Assembly: GCF_019243775.1 (NCBI RefSeq)
Contig: NZ_CP069157.1
Coordinates: 992,001 to 1,056,000 of the forward strand
Direction of reading: 5' to 3'
Origin: Morganella morganii
Lineage (GTDB): Bacteria; Pseudomonadota; Gammaproteobacteria; Enterobacterales; Enterobacteriaceae
Length of the DNA stretch: 64,000 nucleotides
Positions 1 to 11,477 of this stretch are shown here, in pieces; position 1 is the first letter of the stretch; every line of letters begins with the position of its first letter. The position numbers were made by a program, and so were the translations under genes. Below the pieces are notes generated by a model. It made no database searches. It saw only the letters and a list, made by a program, of their open reading frames with translations, and was not told where the DNA came from.

Positions 1-64
1 AACTAAAAACAGACAAACACATCACTTGCAGTTACAACCCGCAATCACGGGCAGGAGAGCATTT

Positions 65-1786
65 ATGGAGAGGTTGACAGGGGCAGAAATGATCGTGCGC
101 TCCTTAATTGATGAGGGCGTGTCACACGTATTCGGCTATCCGGGCGGTGCTGTTCTGGATATTTATGATGCACTGCATACGGTGGGTGGTGTCGGGCACA
201 TTCTGGTGCGTCACGAGCAGGCCGCCGTGCATATGGCGGACGGCTATGCCCGCGCGACCGGTAAAACCGGCGTGGTGCTGGTCACTTCCGGTCCGGGTGC
301 GACTAACGCCATTACCGGTATCGCCACCGCGTATATGGATTCGGTGCCGCTGGTGGTGCTGTCCGGCCAGGTGGCGAGCGCGCTGATCGGCAACGATGCC
401 TTCCAGGAAGTGGATATGGTGGGCATTTCCCGCCCGGTCGTGAAACACAGTTACCTGGTCCATGATGTCGCGGATATTCCGGCCACCATCAAAAAAGCAT
501 TCTATCTGGCACAGAGCGGCCGTCCGGGACCTGTGGTCATCGATTTTCCGAAAGATATTGTCCAGCAGCAGCATGAGTACAGCTACCCGTCACGGGTCAG
601 CCTGCGCTCCTATAACCCGACCGGAGCCGGTCATAAAGGGCAGATCAAACGCGCGCTTATCACACTGATGCAGGCGAAACGCCCGGTAATGTATATCGGC
701 GGCGGTGCTGTCAGTGCCGGATGCAGTCCGGAGATTTTCACCCTTGCGGATAAACTGCGTCTGCCGGTGGCGCTCTCCCTGATGGGGCTGGGCGCGTTTC
801 CGGGCACTCATCCGCAGTGTGTCGGCATGCTGGGTATGCACGGGACATATGAAGCAAACAATACCATGCATCACAGTGATGTGATTTTTGCCGTCGGTGT
901 CCGTTTCGATGACCGGACCACCAATAACCAGGCGAAGTACTGCCCGCAGGCAACCATCATTCATATCGATGTCGATCCGGCGTCTATCTCCAAAACCGTG
1001 GCAGCGGATATTCCGATCGTCGGTGATGCGAAACTGTGTCTCGCGCAGATGCTGTTACAGCTTGAATCTCTGACCGATGAACAGGATCCGGATGCACTGT
1101 GCGACTGGTGGCGGCGCATTGATCAGTGGAAAGCGAAACAGTGTCTGGCCATTGATGAGAGCGGTGAGAAAATCAAGCCGCAGACTGTGATCCGCACCCT
1201 GTGGGAACTGACGGAAGGGAAGGCGTATGTTACCTCCGATGTCGGTCAGCATCAGATGTTTGCCGCACTCTATTATCCGTTTGATGAACCGCGCCGCTGG
1301 ATCAATTCCGGCGGGCTGGGCACGATGGGCTTCGGGTTACCGGCGGCACTGGGTGTCCGGCTGGCGAAACCGGATGATATGGTGGTGTGTGTCACCGGGG
1401 ACGGTAGTATCCAGATGAATATTCAGGAACTTTCCACGGCATTACAGTTCGGGCTGCCGGTACTGGTGCTTAATCTTAACAACCGCTTTCTCGGTATGGT
1501 GAAGCAGTGGCAGGATATGGTTTATCACGGCCGTCACTCACACTCCTATATGGAATCGCTGCCTGATTTTGTCCGCCTGGCAGAGGCTTACGGGCATGTC
1601 GGTATCAGTATCAGTGATAAAGCCACGCTGCGTGAACAGCTTGCGGAGGCACTGCGCATTGTCCGCGAAGAGAAACGACTGGTGTTCGCCGATGTGATGG
1701 TGGATGAGAAAGAGCATGTTTATCCGATGCAGATCCGCAATGGCGGAATGGATGAAATGTGGTTAAGCAAAACGGAGAGGACCTGA
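65..1786 (+). CDS. ilvI: Acetolactate synthase III, large (catalytic) subunit
   Basis: Thiamine-diphosphate (ThDP) enzyme of valine, leucine and isoleucine synthesis. It condenses two pyruvates to acetolactate, or pyruvate with 2-oxobutyrate, in the cytosol together with IlvH. The 573 residues match E. coli IlvI (574) along the whole length. The catalytic glutamate is E51 in [13 protein letters not shown], and the ThDP motif starts at GDGSIQMN and closes at NLNN near residue 480. An in-frame ATG-like start exists upstream at 26, but the ATG at 65 has AGGAG 7 nt before it and aligns with the E. coli N-terminus. ilvH follows after 2 nt, so the two are co-translated. Only 64 nt of leader are in the window, so promoter and Lrp sites cannot be judged. 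Confidence 0.97.
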   Translation: MERLTGAEMIVRSLIDEGVSHVFGYPGGAVLDIYDALHTVGGVGHILVRHEQAAVHMADGYARATGKTGVVLVTSGPGATNAITGIATAYMDSVPLVVLSGQVASALIGNDAFQEVDMVGISRPVVKHSYLVHDVADIPATIKKAFYLAQSGRPGPVVIDFPKDIVQQQHEYSYPSRVSLRSYNPTGAGHKGQIKRALITLMQAKRPVMYIGGGAVSAGCSPEIFTLADKLRLPVALSLMGLGAFPGTHPQCVGMLGMHGTYEANNTMHHSDVIFAVGVRFDDRTTNNQAKYCPQATIIHIDVDPASISKTVAADIPIVGDAKLCLAQMLLQLESLTDEQDPDALCDWWRRIDQWKAKQCLAIDESGEKIKPQTVIRTLWELTEGKAYVTSDVGQHQMFAALYYPFDEPRRWINSGGLGTMGFGLPAALGVRLAKPDDMVVCVTGDGSIQMNIQELSTALQFGLPVLVLNLNNRFLGMVKQWQDMVYHGRHSHSYMESLPDFVRLAEAYGHVGISISDKATLREQLAEALRIVREEKRLVFADVMVDEKEHVYPMQIRNGGMDEMWLSKTERT

Positions 1787-1788
1787 TC

Positions 1789-2280
1789 ATGCGCCGGATT
1801 CTGTCAATTTTATTAGAAAACGAAACAGGGGCGCTGTCCCGTGTGGCAGGGCTTTTTTCCCAGCGCGGGTATAATATCGAAAGTATCACCGCCGCCCCGA
1901 CCGATGACCCGTCACTGTTCCGTCTGACCATCCAGACCAAAGGCGATGCGCGGGTGCTGGAGCAGATTGAAAAGCAGCTCAATAAGCTGGTGGATGTGTT
2001 CCGTGTCACAGAACTGACCTCTGCCACTCACATTGAGCGTGAGGTGATGCTGGTGAAATTACAGGCCAGCGGCTACGGGCGGGATGAGGTCAAACGCAGT
2101 ACGGATATCTTCCGCGGACAGATTGTCGATGTGACCGCGACGCTTTATACCGTGCAACTGACCGGCACCAGTGAAAAGCTGGATGCCTTCCTGGATGCGG
2201 TGCGCGGCTTCGCGGAAATTGTGGAAATTGCCCGCTCCGGCATCGTCGGGATGTCGCGCGGCGATAAAATAATGCGGTGA
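1789..2280 (+). CDS. ilvH: Acetolactate synthase III, small (regulatory) subunit
   Basis: Regulatory subunit that activates IlvI and confers valine feedback inhibition. The 163-residue protein equals E. coli IlvH in length. An N-terminal ACT domain ([19 protein letters not shown], residues 1-75) is followed by the C-terminal ALS small-subunit domain ending SRGDKIMR. The reading frame is open 10 codons upstream into ilvI, but the ATG at 1789 matches the family start. It is the second gene of the ilvIH operon. Confidence 0.97.
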   Translation: MRRILSILLENETGALSRVAGLFSQRGYNIESITAAPTDDPSLFRLTIQTKGDARVLEQIEKQLNKLVDVFRVTELTSATHIEREVMLVKLQASGYGRDEVKRSTDIFRGQIVDVTATLYTVQLTGTSEKLDAFLDAVRGFAEIVEIARSGIVGMSRGDKIMR

Positions 2281-2322
2281 AATATTCGCGGTGAAAGGGT
2301 AAACTGATCACTCTTCTTATTT

Positions 2323-2344
2323 GGCCCGTTGTTCGGGCCGTTTC
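2323..2344 (+). terminator. Weak stem-loop after ilvH
   Basis: GGCCCG (2323-2328) pairs with CGGGCC (2334-2339) across a 5-nt loop, and the 3' side reads GTTTCC. The short, interrupted T stretch suggests at best partial termination between ilvIH and cra. Confidence 0.45.
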
Positions 2345-2364
2345 CTGATTTGTAAGGGGTTAAC

Positions 2365-3369
2365 GTGAAACTGGATGAAATCGCCCGCCTTGCCGGTGTG
2401 TCGCGCACGACGGCCAGTTATGTCATCAACGGAAAAGCAAAACAATATCGTGTGAGTGACAAAACTGTCGAAAAAGTGATGGCGGTGGTTCGTGAACATA
2501 ATTACCATCCGAATGCGGTGGCTGCCGGTCTGCGTGCAGGCCGTACCCGCTCTATCGGACTGGTGATCCCGGATTTGGAGAACACCAGCTACACCCGCAT
2601 CGCAAATTATCTGGAGCGCCAGGCGCGCAGCCGTGGTTATCAGTTGCTGATTGCCTGCTCTGAAGACCAGCCTGACAACGAAATCCGTTGTGTGGAACAC
2701 CTGTTACAGCGTCAGGTGGATGCGATTATCGTTTCCACCGCACTGCCGCCGGAGCATCCGTTCTATCAGCGCTGGGCAAACCGCTCCCTGCCGATTGTCG
2801 CGCTTGACCGCGCACTGGAAAATGAGCACTTTATCAGTGTGGTCGGGGATGACTTTGAGGACGCCAAAATGCTGGCATCCGAATTGCGTCAGTTCCCGGC
2901 AGAATCGGTGGTATATCTCGGCGCGTTACCGGAACTTTCCGTCAGTTTCCTGCGTGAACAGGGATTCCGTGAAGCCTGGGAAGGGGATGCACGTAACGTG
3001 AATTTCCTCTATGCCGACAGCTATGAGCGTGATGCCGCCGCCAAAGCGTTTGATACCTGGCTGGAAAGCAATCCGATGCCGGATGCGCTGTTTACCACCT
3101 CATTTGCCCTGTTACAGGGGGTGATGGATGCCACGCTGGCCCGCAGCGGCCGTCTGCCGGGGCAACTGGTGATCGCGACCTTCGGTGATCATGAACTGCT
3201 TGATTTTCTTGAGTGTCCGGTACTGTCCGTGGCGCAGCGTCACCGTGATATTGCGGAGCGTGTGCTGGAGCTGGTACTGGCAAGTCTGGATGAAAAACAG
3301 AAACCGGCTGCGGGTATCACCCGGATCCGTCGTGATCTGTGCCGTCGCGGAAGTCTGAGCCGCCGGTAA
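2365..3369 (+). CDS. cra: Catabolite repressor/activator Cra (FruR), LacI family
   Basis: Cytosolic DNA-binding regulator of central carbon flux whose DNA binding is relieved by fructose phosphates. The product is 334 residues, identical in length to E. coli Cra. Residues 1-55 hold the LacI-type helix-turn-helix ([20 protein letters not shown]) and the hinge helix region ([13 protein letters not shown]). The rest is the periplasmic-binding-protein-like effector domain. The start is GTG, with AAGGGG 8 nt upstream. It lies between ilvIH and the dcw cluster, as in E. coli, and ends before a strong terminator. Confidence 0.97.
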   Translation: MKLDEIARLAGVSRTTASYVINGKAKQYRVSDKTVEKVMAVVREHNYHPNAVAAGLRAGRTRSIGLVIPDLENTSYTRIANYLERQARSRGYQLLIACSEDQPDNEIRCVEHLLQRQVDAIIVSTALPPEHPFYQRWANRSLPIVALDRALENEHFISVVGDDFEDAKMLASELRQFPAESVVYLGALPELSVSFLREQGFREAWEGDARNVNFLYADSYERDAAAKAFDTWLESNPMPDALFTTSFALLQGVMDATLARSGRLPGQLVIATFGDHELLDFLECPVLSVAQRHRDIAERVLELVLASLDEKQKPAAGITRIRRDLCRRGSLSRR

Positions 3370-3400
3370 TATTCAGGCAGTAAAATCATTATTTTTACCG

Positions 3401-3434
3401 ATACCTGTACGGAAACGTATAGGTATTTTTGTTT
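3401..3434 (+). terminator. Rho-independent terminator of cra
   Basis: Stem ATACCTGTACG (3401-3411) pairs with CGTATAGGTAT (3416-3426), with one G-U pair and a GAAA tetraloop. It is followed by TTTTTGTTT. It separates cra from the dcw cluster promoter region. Confidence 0.85.
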
Positions 3435-3948
3435 AGTTTGTCCGGAAACAGATGAAAAACCCTTTTTGAGAGGAATCCTAAGAATTTTTTTTCAATTCTG
3501 CTGATTGACAGAAATTGACAATTTTCACACTACACCTTTCATTCCCCGGAAATTCACTTACTCCAATTAAGGGTATATGCCGCAGAATATCATTAGCCCG
3601 GTTTTGTGACAGTTATGCTATTGATAAACTGAATATTAAATTTTCAAATATCAAATAATCACGCTGTGTAACAGAAAGTAACAGCACAGATGACCGGAAC
3701 AAAAATCCCGGGGTCTTTGCGGTGATGGTGAATTTTTATCCTGAAAGTGAGGGACACCTCGCAAAAATGCATCTTTCTTTCGCCAGATTCGGTATAATTT
3801 GCCCCGGTTAGCCGAGTGCGTATTATGTGAATTTTTTTCTGATTTGAATCAGTGTGTTACCTCACTTCTGTTCCCTGAAGCAAAAAATCCCATATTTTCT
3901 CACCCCTTTATTCCCCGACAGCGGAAACGAAACCTTGTCAGCTCTGGC
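3435..3948. other. Long intergenic region upstream of the dcw cluster
   Basis: About 500 nt of AT-rich sequence with no credible coding frame on either strand. A perfect TATAAT at 3793-3798 could be a -10 box, but I see no matching -35 box at 16-18 nt. The stretch probably forms the distal regulatory region or leader of the division cluster. No further structure could be supported. Confidence 0.5.
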
Positions 3949-3978
3949 TTGACAAGCTTTTCCTACCATTCGTAAACT
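3949..3978 (+). promoter_or_regulatory. Main dcw cluster promoter (Pmra-like)
   Basis: A -35 box TTGACA (3949-3954, perfect) and a -10 box TAAACT (3973-3978) are separated by 18 nt. They lie about 60 nt before mraZ, where the E. coli Pmra promoter sits. The MraZ boxes begin just downstream, so repressor bound there would overlap the transcription start. Confidence 0.75.
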
Positions 3979-3984
3979 CTGTTG

Positions 3985-4009
3985 GTGGGGAATTGTGGGT
4001 GAAAGTGGT
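3985..4009 (+). promoter_or_regulatory. MraZ operator: three GTGGG direct repeats
   Basis: GTGGG occurs at 3985-3989 and 3995-3999, and GTGGT at 4005-4009, giving exact 10-bp spacing. This matches the known E. coli MraZ operator of TGGGN repeats separated by 5 nt. It lies between the promoter and mraZ and implies autorepression of the whole cluster. Confidence 0.85.
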
Positions 4010-4039
4010 AATTCAGGGCAAAACTGAGCGGAGAAACGA

Positions 4040-4498
4040 ATGTTTCGCGGGGCAACACTGGTTAATCTTGACAGCAAAGGGCGCATAACCGTACCGGCAC
4101 GGTACCGGTCGCTGCTTGCTGAAAAGTCGGAAGGTCAGATGGTCTGCACTATCGATCTCCACCAGCCGTGCCTGCTGCTTTACACCTTACCGGAGTGGGA
4201 ACTGATCGAACTGAAACTGGCACAATTGTCCACCATGGATCCCACAGAGCGCCGTGTTCAGCGCCTGTTGCTGGGCCATGCCACGGAATGCCAGATGGAC
4301 AGTGCGGGACGTCTTTTGTTAGCCGGTACACTGCGCACACATGCGCGGTTAACCAAAGAAGTCATGCTGGTCGGGCAGTTCAACAAGTTTGAGCTGTGGG
4401 ATGAGCAGACGTGGTATCAGCAGGTACAGGATGATATTGCTGCCGGGCAGACGGCATCCGGACCTTTATCCGCCCGGTTACAGGATTTATCACTTTAA
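4040..4498 (+). CDS. mraZ: Transcriptional regulator MraZ
   Basis: First gene of the division/cell-wall cluster. MraZ is a ring-forming AbrB/SpoVT-like DNA-binding protein that represses its own promoter. The 152 residues are the usual length. The two repeated SpoVT-AbrB motifs are visible as [14 protein letters not shown] (residues 10-23) and [14 protein letters not shown] (near 85-98). The stop codon abuts the rsmH ATG directly (TAA-ATG). The binding repeats are present 30-55 nt upstream. Confidence 0.97.
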   Translation: MFRGATLVNLDSKGRITVPARYRSLLAEKSEGQMVCTIDLHQPCLLLYTLPEWELIELKLAQLSTMDPTERRVQRLLLGHATECQMDSAGRLLLAGTLRTHARLTKEVMLVGQFNKFELWDEQTWYQQVQDDIAAGQTASGPLSARLQDLSL

Positions 4499-5440
4499 AT
4501 GGCAGAGAGTCAGTTTCAGCATACCAGTGTTTTACTGGATGAAGCCGTTAACGGATTACAGATCCGCGAAGACGGCATTTATATCGATGGCACATTCGGC
4601 CGCGGCGGGCACTCCCGCCTGATTTTATCAAAACTCGGTCCGCAGGGGCGTCTGATCGCCATTGACCGGGATCCGCAGGCGATTGCCGCTGCGGCACAGA
4701 TTGACGACCCGCGTTTTTCCATTATTCACGGCCCGTTTTCCGGTATCGCCGGTTATGTGAATGATCTGGAACTGGGCGGACAGATTAATGGCGTTTTGCT
4801 GGATCTGGGTGTGTCCTCCCCGCAGCTGGACGACGCGGAACGCGGATTCTCCTTTATGCGTGACGGGCCGCTGGATATGCGGATGGATCCGACCCGCGGG
4901 ATCTCCGCTGCACAGTGGCTGACTGAAGCCAAAGAAGAAGATATTGCGTGGGTGCTGAAAAATTTCGGCGAAGAGCGTTTTTCGAAACGGATTGCCCGCG
5001 CGATTGTTGAACGCAATAAAACCGAAGAGCCGCTGACGCGGACAAAACAGCTGGCGGATTTAATTGCCGCTGTGTCTCCGGTGAAAGAAAAGCACAAGCA
5101 TCCGGCGACCCGCAGCTTCCAGGCTATCCGCATTTATGTCAACAGCGAGCTGGATGAGATCCGCCAGGCGCTGACCGGCGCACTGGGCATTCTGGCTCAG
5201 GGCGGCCGGTTATCGGTTATCAGCTTCCACTCGCTGGAAGACCGGATTGTGAAGCAGTTTATGCGTGATGAAAGCCGCGGACCACAGGTGCCGCACGGAT
5301 TACCGCTGACGGAAGAACAACTGAAAGCGCACGGCACACCGGCACTGAAACTGGCCGGAAAAATGAAACCGTCAGAGCAGGAAATCAGTGTTAACCCGCG
5401 TGCCCGCAGTTCGGTACTGCGCTTTGCGGAGAAAGCATGA
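4499..5440 (+). CDS. rsmH: 16S rRNA m4C1402 methyltransferase RsmH (MraW)
   Basis: S-adenosylmethionine-dependent methyltransferase that makes N4-methyl-C1402 in 16S rRNA with RsmI. The 313 residues equal the E. coli length. Visible features are the N-terminal [10 protein letters not shown], the SAM-binding [11 protein letters not shown] (about residues 30-40) and [11 protein letters not shown] (near 100). A helical insert is followed by [12 protein letters not shown] near residue 240. It starts immediately after mraZ and its TGA overlaps the ftsL start (ATGA). Confidence 0.97.
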   Translation: MAESQFQHTSVLLDEAVNGLQIREDGIYIDGTFGRGGHSRLILSKLGPQGRLIAIDRDPQAIAAAAQIDDPRFSIIHGPFSGIAGYVNDLELGGQINGVLLDLGVSSPQLDDAERGFSFMRDGPLDMRMDPTRGISAAQWLTEAKEEDIAWVLKNFGEERFSKRIARAIVERNKTEEPLTRTKQLADLIAAVSPVKEKHKHPATRSFQAIRIYVNSELDEIRQALTGALGILAQGGRLSVISFHSLEDRIVKQFMRDESRGPQVPHGLPLTEEQLKAHGTPALKLAGKMKPSEQEISVNPRARSSVLRFAEKA

Positions 5441-5754
5441 CCACAGAACGGCACAATTTAGCCCGCGTTATTTGTCGTGACCTGCTGCGCCACGGATTTA
5501 TCCCTGCGATTTTATTTATCGCAGTGATCGTCAGCGCGATTTTTGTGGTCATCACGGCACATAAAACACGTCTGCTGACCGCAGAGCGGGAACATCTTGT
5601 GCTGGAGCGTAACTCGCTGGATATCGAATGGCGTAACCTGATTCTGGAAGAGAACGCCCTGGGGGATCACAGCCGTGTTGAGCGCCTGTCCGTTGAGCGT
5701 CTCAGTATGCAGCATGTGGATCCGGCAAACGAAAAAATTGTCGTAACAAAATGA
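5437..5754 (+). CDS. ftsL: Cell division protein FtsL
   Basis: Bitopic inner-membrane divisome protein that forms the FtsQLB complex and relays activation to FtsWI. It has 105 residues. A cytoplasmic segment is followed by one transmembrane helix (about residues 21-41, [17 protein letters not shown]) and a periplasmic coiled coil rich in E, R and L (residues 45-95). It overlaps the rsmH stop by 4 nt, and ftsI follows after 7 nt. Confidence 0.95.
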   Translation: MTTERHNLARVICRDLLRHGFIPAILFIAVIVSAIFVVITAHKTRLLTAEREHLVLERNSLDIEWRNLILEENALGDHSRVERLSVERLSMQHVDPANEKIVVTK

Positions 5755-5761
5755 CGAAGGC

Positions 5762-7555
5762 ATGAAAAGCAGAAAAGCAGCAGGCAAAACGCAGGGCGGT
5801 GCCCGTATCAAACGTCCGGAAGAAAAAGCCAGTTTTATCAGCTGGCGTTTTGCGTTGTTATGCGGCGGTATCGGGCTTGCCCTGGCCGCCCTGCTGATCC
5901 GGGTCGCGTATTTACAGATTATCAACCCGGACATGCTGGTCAAAGAGGGCGATATGCGCTCGCTGCGCGTCCAGGAGATCCCGACCGCACGCGGTATGAT
6001 CAGCGACCGTATGGGGCGTCCGCTGGCGGTCAGTGTGCCGGTAAACGCCGTCTGGGCTGATCCGAAAGAGTTAGCCGACAAAGGCGGGGTAGGGGATGAC
6101 ACCCGCTGGCGCGCACTGTCCGAAGCGCTGAATATCCCGCTCGAACAGGTGAAAAGCAAAGTCACGGCGAATCCGAAAGGCCGCTTTGTCTATCTGGCGC
6201 GTCAGGTGAACCCGACCATCGGCGATTATGTGAAAAAACTGAATCTGCCGGGGATTTATTTACAGGCGGAATCAAAACGGTATTACCCGTCCGGCTCTGT
6301 GACTGCTCACATTATTGGTGTCACCAATATTGATGATGAAGGGATTGAAGGGGTCGAGAAAAGCTTTGACCGCTGGCTGACCGGGGTTCCGGGGCAGCGG
6401 ACAGTCCGTAAAGATCGCGGCGGTCGTGTTATTGAAGATACTATCGCCCGCGAAAGTCAGGCCGGACACAACCTGACACTCAGTATTGATGAGCGTTTAC
6501 AGGCGCTGGTATACCGCGAAATCAGCAGTGCGGTGGCACTGAACAAAGCGGAATCCGGCACGGCGATTCTGGTGGATGTGAACACCGGGGAAATTCTGGC
6601 GATGGCGAACAGCCCGTCCTATAACCCGAACAACCTCCAGGGCACGCCGAAAGATGCTATGCGTAACCGCGCTATCACCGATATTTTTGAACCGGGCTCG
6701 ACGGTAAAACCGTTGGTGGTGATGACAGCACTGCACAACAACATCATCAAACCGAACAGCGTGGTGAATACTTATCCGTACCGGATCAGTGGTCATGAAA
6801 TCAAAGACGTGGCGCGTTATGCCGAACTGACCATCACCGGTATTTTACAGAAGTCGAGTAACGTAGGTGTCTCAAGACTTGCGTTAGCGATGCCCGCTCA
6901 GGAACTCGTGGACGTCTATTCGCGTTTCGGGCTGGGAAAACCGACCAATCTGGGGCTGGTCGGAGAAAGCAGTGGCATATACCCAAGTAAAAAAACACGG
7001 TGGTCTGAGCTTGAAAGGGCCACCTTTTCTTTCGGTTACGGGCTGATGGTAACACCGTTACAGTTAGCACGGGCCTATGCAACAATCGGCAGTTTCGGGA
7101 TTTACCGCCCGCTGTCCATCACAAAAGTGGATCCGCCGGTGCCGGGCACCCGCGTCTTCCCTGAGCCGGTGATGAAAACCGTGGTTCAGATGATGGAAAG
7201 CGTTGCGTTACCGGGCGGCGGCGGAACGCGCGCTGCGATCAAAGGGTACCGCGTGGCCATTAAAACCGGGACCGCGAAAAAAGTGGGCGATGACGGCAAA
7301 TACGTGAACCGTTATATCGCTTACACCGCCGGGGTTGCACCGGCAAGCCGTCCGCGTTTTGCACTGGTTGTGATTATCAACGACCCGCAGGGCGGCAAGT
7401 ATTACGGGGGTGCGATCTCTGCACCGGTATTCGGTGCCATCATGGGCGGTGTTCTGCGGACAATGAACGTGGAACCCGATGCGCTGACACCGGAAGAACA
7501 AACTAATGAAGTGGTTATTAATAAACCAAAAGAGGGTACAAGTGGCAGATCGTAA
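5762..7555 (+). CDS. ftsI: Peptidoglycan D,D-transpeptidase FtsI (PBP3)
   Basis: Septal class B penicillin-binding protein that cross-links peptidoglycan with FtsW, and a target of aztreonam and cephalosporins. It has 597 residues (588 in E. coli), the difference lying mainly in a longer basic N-tail and C-tail. A transmembrane helix covers about residues 30-50. The PBP dimer module follows, then the transpeptidase with active-site S313 in STVK, S365-S366-N in KSSN, and K501 in KTG. The loop after the active site reads PYRISGHE with no YRIN/YRIK duplication of the kind known from resistant E. coli. It overlaps the murE start by 14 nt. Confidence 0.97.
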   Translation: MKSRKAAGKTQGGARIKRPEEKASFISWRFALLCGGIGLALAALLIRVAYLQIINPDMLVKEGDMRSLRVQEIPTARGMISDRMGRPLAVSVPVNAVWADPKELADKGGVGDDTRWRALSEALNIPLEQVKSKVTANPKGRFVYLARQVNPTIGDYVKKLNLPGIYLQAESKRYYPSGSVTAHIIGVTNIDDEGIEGVEKSFDRWLTGVPGQRTVRKDRGGRVIEDTIARESQAGHNLTLSIDERLQALVYREISSAVALNKAESGTAILVDVNTGEILAMANSPSYNPNNLQGTPKDAMRNRAITDIFEPGSTVKPLVVMTALHNNIIKPNSVVNTYPYRISGHEIKDVARYAELTITGILQKSSNVGVSRLALAMPAQELVDVYSRFGLGKPTNLGLVGESSGIYPSKKTRWSELERATFSFGYGLMVTPLQLARAYATIGSFGIYRPLSITKVDPPVPGTRVFPEPVMKTVVQMMESVALPGGGGTRAAIKGYRVAIKTGTAKKVGDDGKYVNRYIAYTAGVAPASRPRFALVVIINDPQGGKYYGGAISAPVFGAIMGGVLRTMNVEPDALTPEEQTNEVVINKPKEGTSGRS

Positions 7556-9029
7556 TTTGCGCGATTTACTCGCGCCGCTCGGTGTTGATGCACCGGCTAA
7601 GGCGTTACGTGATATGACCCTGGACAGCCGCAAAGCGGCTGCCGGTGATCTGTTTCTGGCGGTTAAAGGCCACCAGTCCGACGGACGTCACTACATTCCT
7701 CAGGCCATTGCCCAAGGTGTGGCTGCTGTGGTCGCGGAAGCGGATGGTGCGGCGGAAGACGGCAGTGTGCAGGTTCTGCATGGTGTACCGGTGGTGTATC
7801 TCAGCCACCTGAATGAAAAATTATCCCGCCTGGCCGGTGAGTTTTATCACCACCCGGCGGAACGCCTGAAACTGATCGGCGTGACCGGCACTAACGGTAA
7901 AACCACCACCACCCAGCTGCTGGCGCAGTGGACTCAGGCGATGGGCGAAACCAGTGCCGTGATGGGAACGGTGGGTAACGGGCTGCTCGGGCATGTGATC
8001 CCGACTGAAAACACCACCGGTTCAGCTGTTGATATCCAGCTCGAGCTGGACAAACTGGCGAAAAAAGGTGCCACAGTGGCGGCGATGGAAGTCTCCTCTC
8101 ACGGACTGGTACAGAGCCGTGTGGCGGCACTGCCGTTCCGGGCTGCGGTCTTTACTAACTTAAGCCGTGATCACCTCGATTACCACGGTGATATGGCCAA
8201 CTACGAAGCCGCCAAATGGCTGCTGTTCTCAACCCATCACAGCGAACAAAAAATTATTAATGCGGATGATGAGACAGGGCTGAAATGGCTGGCAAAACTA
8301 CCGGAAGCGGTCGCGGTCACGATGGATGATAATCTGCCGGCCGGCTGGCAGGGGCGTTTCCTGAAAGCGGTTTCTGTGGATTACCACGACAGCGGTGCGC
8401 ACATCACCTTTACCTCAAGCTGGGGCAATGGTGAGCTGGACAGCCCGCTGATGGGCGCCTTTAATGTCAGTAACCTGCTGGTGGCTGCGGCAACCCTGCT
8501 GGCACTGGGTTATGACCTGAATACACTGCTGCGCGCTGCAACCGCGTTAACACCGGTCTGCGGCCGGATGGAAGTCTTCACGGCGGATAACCGCCCGACG
8601 GTTGTTGTCGATTACGCTCACACCCCGGATGCGCTGGAAAAAGCACTGAGTGCGGCGCGTCTGCATACCAAAGGTAAACTGTGGTGTGTCTTCGGCTGCG
8701 GTGGTGATCGCGACAAAGGCAAACGTCCGCTGATGGGCGCAATTGCCGAGCAGGAATCCGATGTGGTGGTGATCACCGACGATAACCCGCGCAGCGAAGA
8801 GCCGCAGGCGATTATCAATGACATTATGGCCGGGCTGGTTGATACCTCCCGTGCACTGCCGATCCCGGGCCGTGCGGAAGCCGTCACCTTTGCGGTGATG
8901 CAGGCAAAACCGGATGACGTGGTGCTGGTGGCCGGAAAAGGGCATGAGGATTATCAGCTGGTCGGCAACCGCCGTCTGGACTACTCCGACCGCCTGACCG
9001 TCGCCCGCCTGCTGGGAGTAATGGCATGA
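7542..9029 (+). CDS. murE: UDP-MurNAc-L-Ala-D-Glu:meso-diaminopimelate ligase
   Basis: Cytosolic ATP-dependent Mur ligase that adds meso-diaminopimelate to the growing stem peptide. The GTG at 7542 gives 495 residues, exactly the E. coli length, with an N-terminus ([12 protein letters not shown]) matching the family. AGAGGG precedes it. The frame is open further upstream, but the extra 12 residues have no counterpart. The ATP loop is [10 protein letters not shown] (about residue 111 onward). The DAP-specificity motif DNPR is at residues 414-417. Confidence 0.96.
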   Translation: MADRNLRDLLAPLGVDAPAKALRDMTLDSRKAAAGDLFLAVKGHQSDGRHYIPQAIAQGVAAVVAEADGAAEDGSVQVLHGVPVVYLSHLNEKLSRLAGEFYHHPAERLKLIGVTGTNGKTTTTQLLAQWTQAMGETSAVMGTVGNGLLGHVIPTENTTGSAVDIQLELDKLAKKGATVAAMEVSSHGLVQSRVAALPFRAAVFTNLSRDHLDYHGDMANYEAAKWLLFSTHHSEQKIINADDETGLKWLAKLPEAVAVTMDDNLPAGWQGRFLKAVSVDYHDSGAHITFTSSWGNGELDSPLMGAFNVSNLLVAAATLLALGYDLNTLLRAATALTPVCGRMEVFTADNRPTVVVDYAHTPDALEKALSAARLHTKGKLWCVFGCGGDRDKGKRPLMGAIAEQESDVVVITDDNPRSEEPQAIINDIMAGLVDTSRALPIPGRAEAVTFAVMQAKPDDVVLVAGKGHEDYQLVGNRRLDYSDRLTVARLLGVMA

Positions 9030-10399
9030 TCCCGTTCTCCCTCGCTGATATCGCACAACTGACCGCCGGGGAGCTTATCCTCAGCGGCCACGCGGCATCA
9101 GAACGGATTGAGAGTGTCACCACGGACAGCCGTACTATCGGTGAACGTGCGCTGTTTATCGCCCTGGCCGGTGAACGTTTTGATGCTCATGATTTTATTG
9201 CGGATGTGGCAGCGAAAGGTGTTGCCGCCGTCCTGGTGAACCGCCGGATGGACGTGAACTGTCCGCAGATTATTGTTAAAGATACCCGCCTTGCGCTGGG
9301 GGCGGTGGCGAAAGGCAACCGTGACCGCAGTCAGGCGAAAGTGGTGGCGCTGACCGGTTCGTCCGGCAAAACGTCTGTCAAAGAGATGACGGCGGCGATT
9401 TTACAGCAGGCAGGCGAAACCCTGTTTACCGCCGGTAACTTTAATAATGATATCGGCGTACCGCTGACATTGCTGCGCCTGACAGAAAAACATCAGTTTG
9501 CGGTGATTGAGCTGGGTGCCAACCACACCGGCGAAATCGCCTATACCGCTGCCATGACACACCCGCAGACCGCACTGGTGAATAACCTGTTTGCCGCCCA
9601 TATCGGCGAGTTCGGTTCCGCAGAAGCCATCGCGCAGGCAAAAGGGGAAATTTTCACCGGACTGACTGACGAAGGCACCGCTGTCATTAATCTGGAAAGC
9701 AATGATGTCACTCACTGGCAGGCACATCTGACCCCGCGTCAGACCCGCTGGAGTTTCTCCGTTGATCCGCACCCGCAGGCCGATTTTTACGCGGCAGATG
9801 TGGTGATGAACCCGCTGACCACTGACTTTACCCTGCACACACCGGCAGGCAGCACCGCTGTCACCCTGCCGCTGCCGGGCCGTCACAATATTGCCAATGC
9901 TCTCGCGGCGGCGGCACTGGCACTGTCTGCCGGGGCAACACTGGCGGATATCCGCAGTGGTCTGGCACAAACCAGCGCCGTACCGGGACGGTTATACCCG
10001 GTTGAACTGGCACCGGGCAAGCTGATGATTGACGACACTTACAATGCTAATGACGGCTCAATGATTGCGGCAATCCGTGTGCTGGCACAATTACCGGGTT
10101 ACCGCGTGCTGGTTGCAGGGGATATCGGCGAGCAGGGCGGTTACGCCGAAGAGAGTCACCGCAGAGTCGGGCAGGCTGCCCGTGATGCCGGGCTGGATGC
10201 GGTGTTCACCGCAGGTCAGTTCAGTCATTTTATCAGTGATGAGTGTCAGGGACACCATTTCGCTGACAAAACAACCCTCATTGCTGCGCTGGCACCTCTG
10301 GTGGCACAGCATTCATCAATTTCAATTTTAGTTAAAGGTTCACGCAGCTCCGCAATGGAAGAAGTTGTGCACGCCTTGCAGGAGAATGTCCCATGCTGA
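9026..10399 (+). CDS. murF: UDP-MurNAc-tripeptide:D-Ala-D-Ala ligase
   Basis: Last cytosolic Mur ligase, adding the D-Ala-D-Ala dipeptide to UDP-MurNAc-tripeptide. It has 457 residues (452 in E. coli). The ATP-binding loop is [13 protein letters not shown] near residue 108. [23 protein letters not shown] and [10 protein letters not shown] are typical MurF signatures. It overlaps murE by 4 nt (ATGA) at its start and mraY by 7 nt at its end. Confidence 0.97.
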   Translation: MIPFSLADIAQLTAGELILSGHAASERIESVTTDSRTIGERALFIALAGERFDAHDFIADVAAKGVAAVLVNRRMDVNCPQIIVKDTRLALGAVAKGNRDRSQAKVVALTGSSGKTSVKEMTAAILQQAGETLFTAGNFNNDIGVPLTLLRLTEKHQFAVIELGANHTGEIAYTAAMTHPQTALVNNLFAAHIGEFGSAEAIAQAKGEIFTGLTDEGTAVINLESNDVTHWQAHLTPRQTRWSFSVDPHPQADFYAADVVMNPLTTDFTLHTPAGSTAVTLPLPGRHNIANALAAAALALSAGATLADIRSGLAQTSAVPGRLYPVELAPGKLMIDDTYNANDGSMIAAIRVLAQLPGYRVLVAGDIGEQGGYAEESHRRVGQAARDAGLDAVFTAGQFSHFISDECQGHHFADKTTLIAALAPLVAQHSSISILVKGSRSSAMEEVVHALQENVPC

Positions 10400-11475
10400 T
10401 TTGGCTGGCTGAGTATCTGGTGCAGTTTCATACCGCGTTTAACGTCTTCTCTTACCTGACGTTCCGCGCCATCGTCGGCCTGCTGACCTCGCTGATTATC
10501 GCATTATGGATGGGGCCGCATGTGATTGCGTATCTCCAGAGAATGCAGATTGGCCAGGTTGTCCGCAGTGAAGGGCCGGAATCGCACTTCAGCAAGCGCG
10601 GTACCCCGACCATGGGCGGCATGATGATCCTGTTCTCCATCGCCATTTCTGTTCTGCTGTGGGCGCGTCTGGACAACCCGTATGTCTGGTGTGTGCTGCT
10701 GGTGCTGATCGGCTACGGTATTGTCGGCTTTATCGATGACTACCGCAAAGTGGTGCGCAAAGATACCAAAGGGCTGATTGCCCGCTGGAAATATTTCTGG
10801 CAGTCCGTGCTGGCGCTGACTGTGGCGTTCAGTATGTATGCCATCGGTAAAGATACCCCGGCAACCCAGCTGGTGGTGCCGTTCTTTAAAGATGTGATGC
10901 CGCAGCTGGGTGTGCTGTATATCCTGCTGGCGTATTTCGTGATTGTCGGCACCAGTAACGCGGTGAACCTGACTGACGGCCTCGATGGTCTCGCGATTAT
11001 GCCGACCGTCTTTGTGGCTGCCGGGTTTGCGCTGGTGGCGTGGGCGACCGGTAACGTGAATTTCGCGCATTATCTGCATATCCCGTATCTGCCGCATGCC
11101 GGGGAACTGGTGATTGTCTGCACCGCGATTGTCGGGGCAGGGCTGGGCTTCCTGTGGTTTAACACCTATCCGGCACAGGTCTTTATGGGTGATGTCGGTT
11201 CATTGGCACTCGGCGGCGCGCTGGGTACCATTGCTGTTCTGCTGCGTCAGGAATTCCTGCTGCTGATTATGGGCGGTGTATTCGTGGTGGAAACTCTGTC
11301 GGTGATTTTACAGGTCGGATCCTTCAAATTACGCGGTCAGCGTATTTTCCGGATGGCACCTATTCATCACCATTATGAATTAAAAGGCTGGCCTGAGCCG
11401 CGGGTGATTGTCCGCTTCTGGATTATCTCCCTGATGTTAGTGCTGATCGGTCTGGCGACACTCAAGGTACGTTAA
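10393..11475 (+). CDS. mraY: Phospho-MurNAc-pentapeptide translocase MraY
   Basis: Polytopic inner-membrane enzyme that transfers phospho-MurNAc-pentapeptide to undecaprenyl phosphate, forming lipid I. The 360 residues equal the E. coli protein, with about ten hydrophobic helices. Conserved features are KRGTPTMGG (near 70), FIDDYRK with its acidic pair (near 115), [10 protein letters not shown] (near 195) and the cytoplasmic [13 protein letters not shown] near 320-332. It starts inside murF. Confidence 0.97.
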   Translation: MLIWLAEYLVQFHTAFNVFSYLTFRAIVGLLTSLIIALWMGPHVIAYLQRMQIGQVVRSEGPESHFSKRGTPTMGGMMILFSIAISVLLWARLDNPYVWCVLLVLIGYGIVGFIDDYRKVVRKDTKGLIARWKYFWQSVLALTVAFSMYAIGKDTPATQLVVPFFKDVMPQLGVLYILLAYFVIVGTSNAVNLTDGLDGLAIMPTVFVAAGFALVAWATGNVNFAHYLHIPYLPHAGELVIVCTAIVGAGLGFLWFNTYPAQVFMGDVGSLALGGALGTIAVLLRQEFLLLIMGGVFVVETLSVILQVGSFKLRGQRIFRMAPIHHHYELKGWPEPRVIVRFWIISLMLVLIGLATLKVR

Positions 11476-11477
11476 TC

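Noticed and set aside
6770-6815. Resistance-type four-residue insertion (YRIN/YRIK) in FtsI
   Set aside because: The stretch reads [11 protein letters not shown], which aligns without gap to wild-type E. coli PYRINGHEIKD. There is no duplication.
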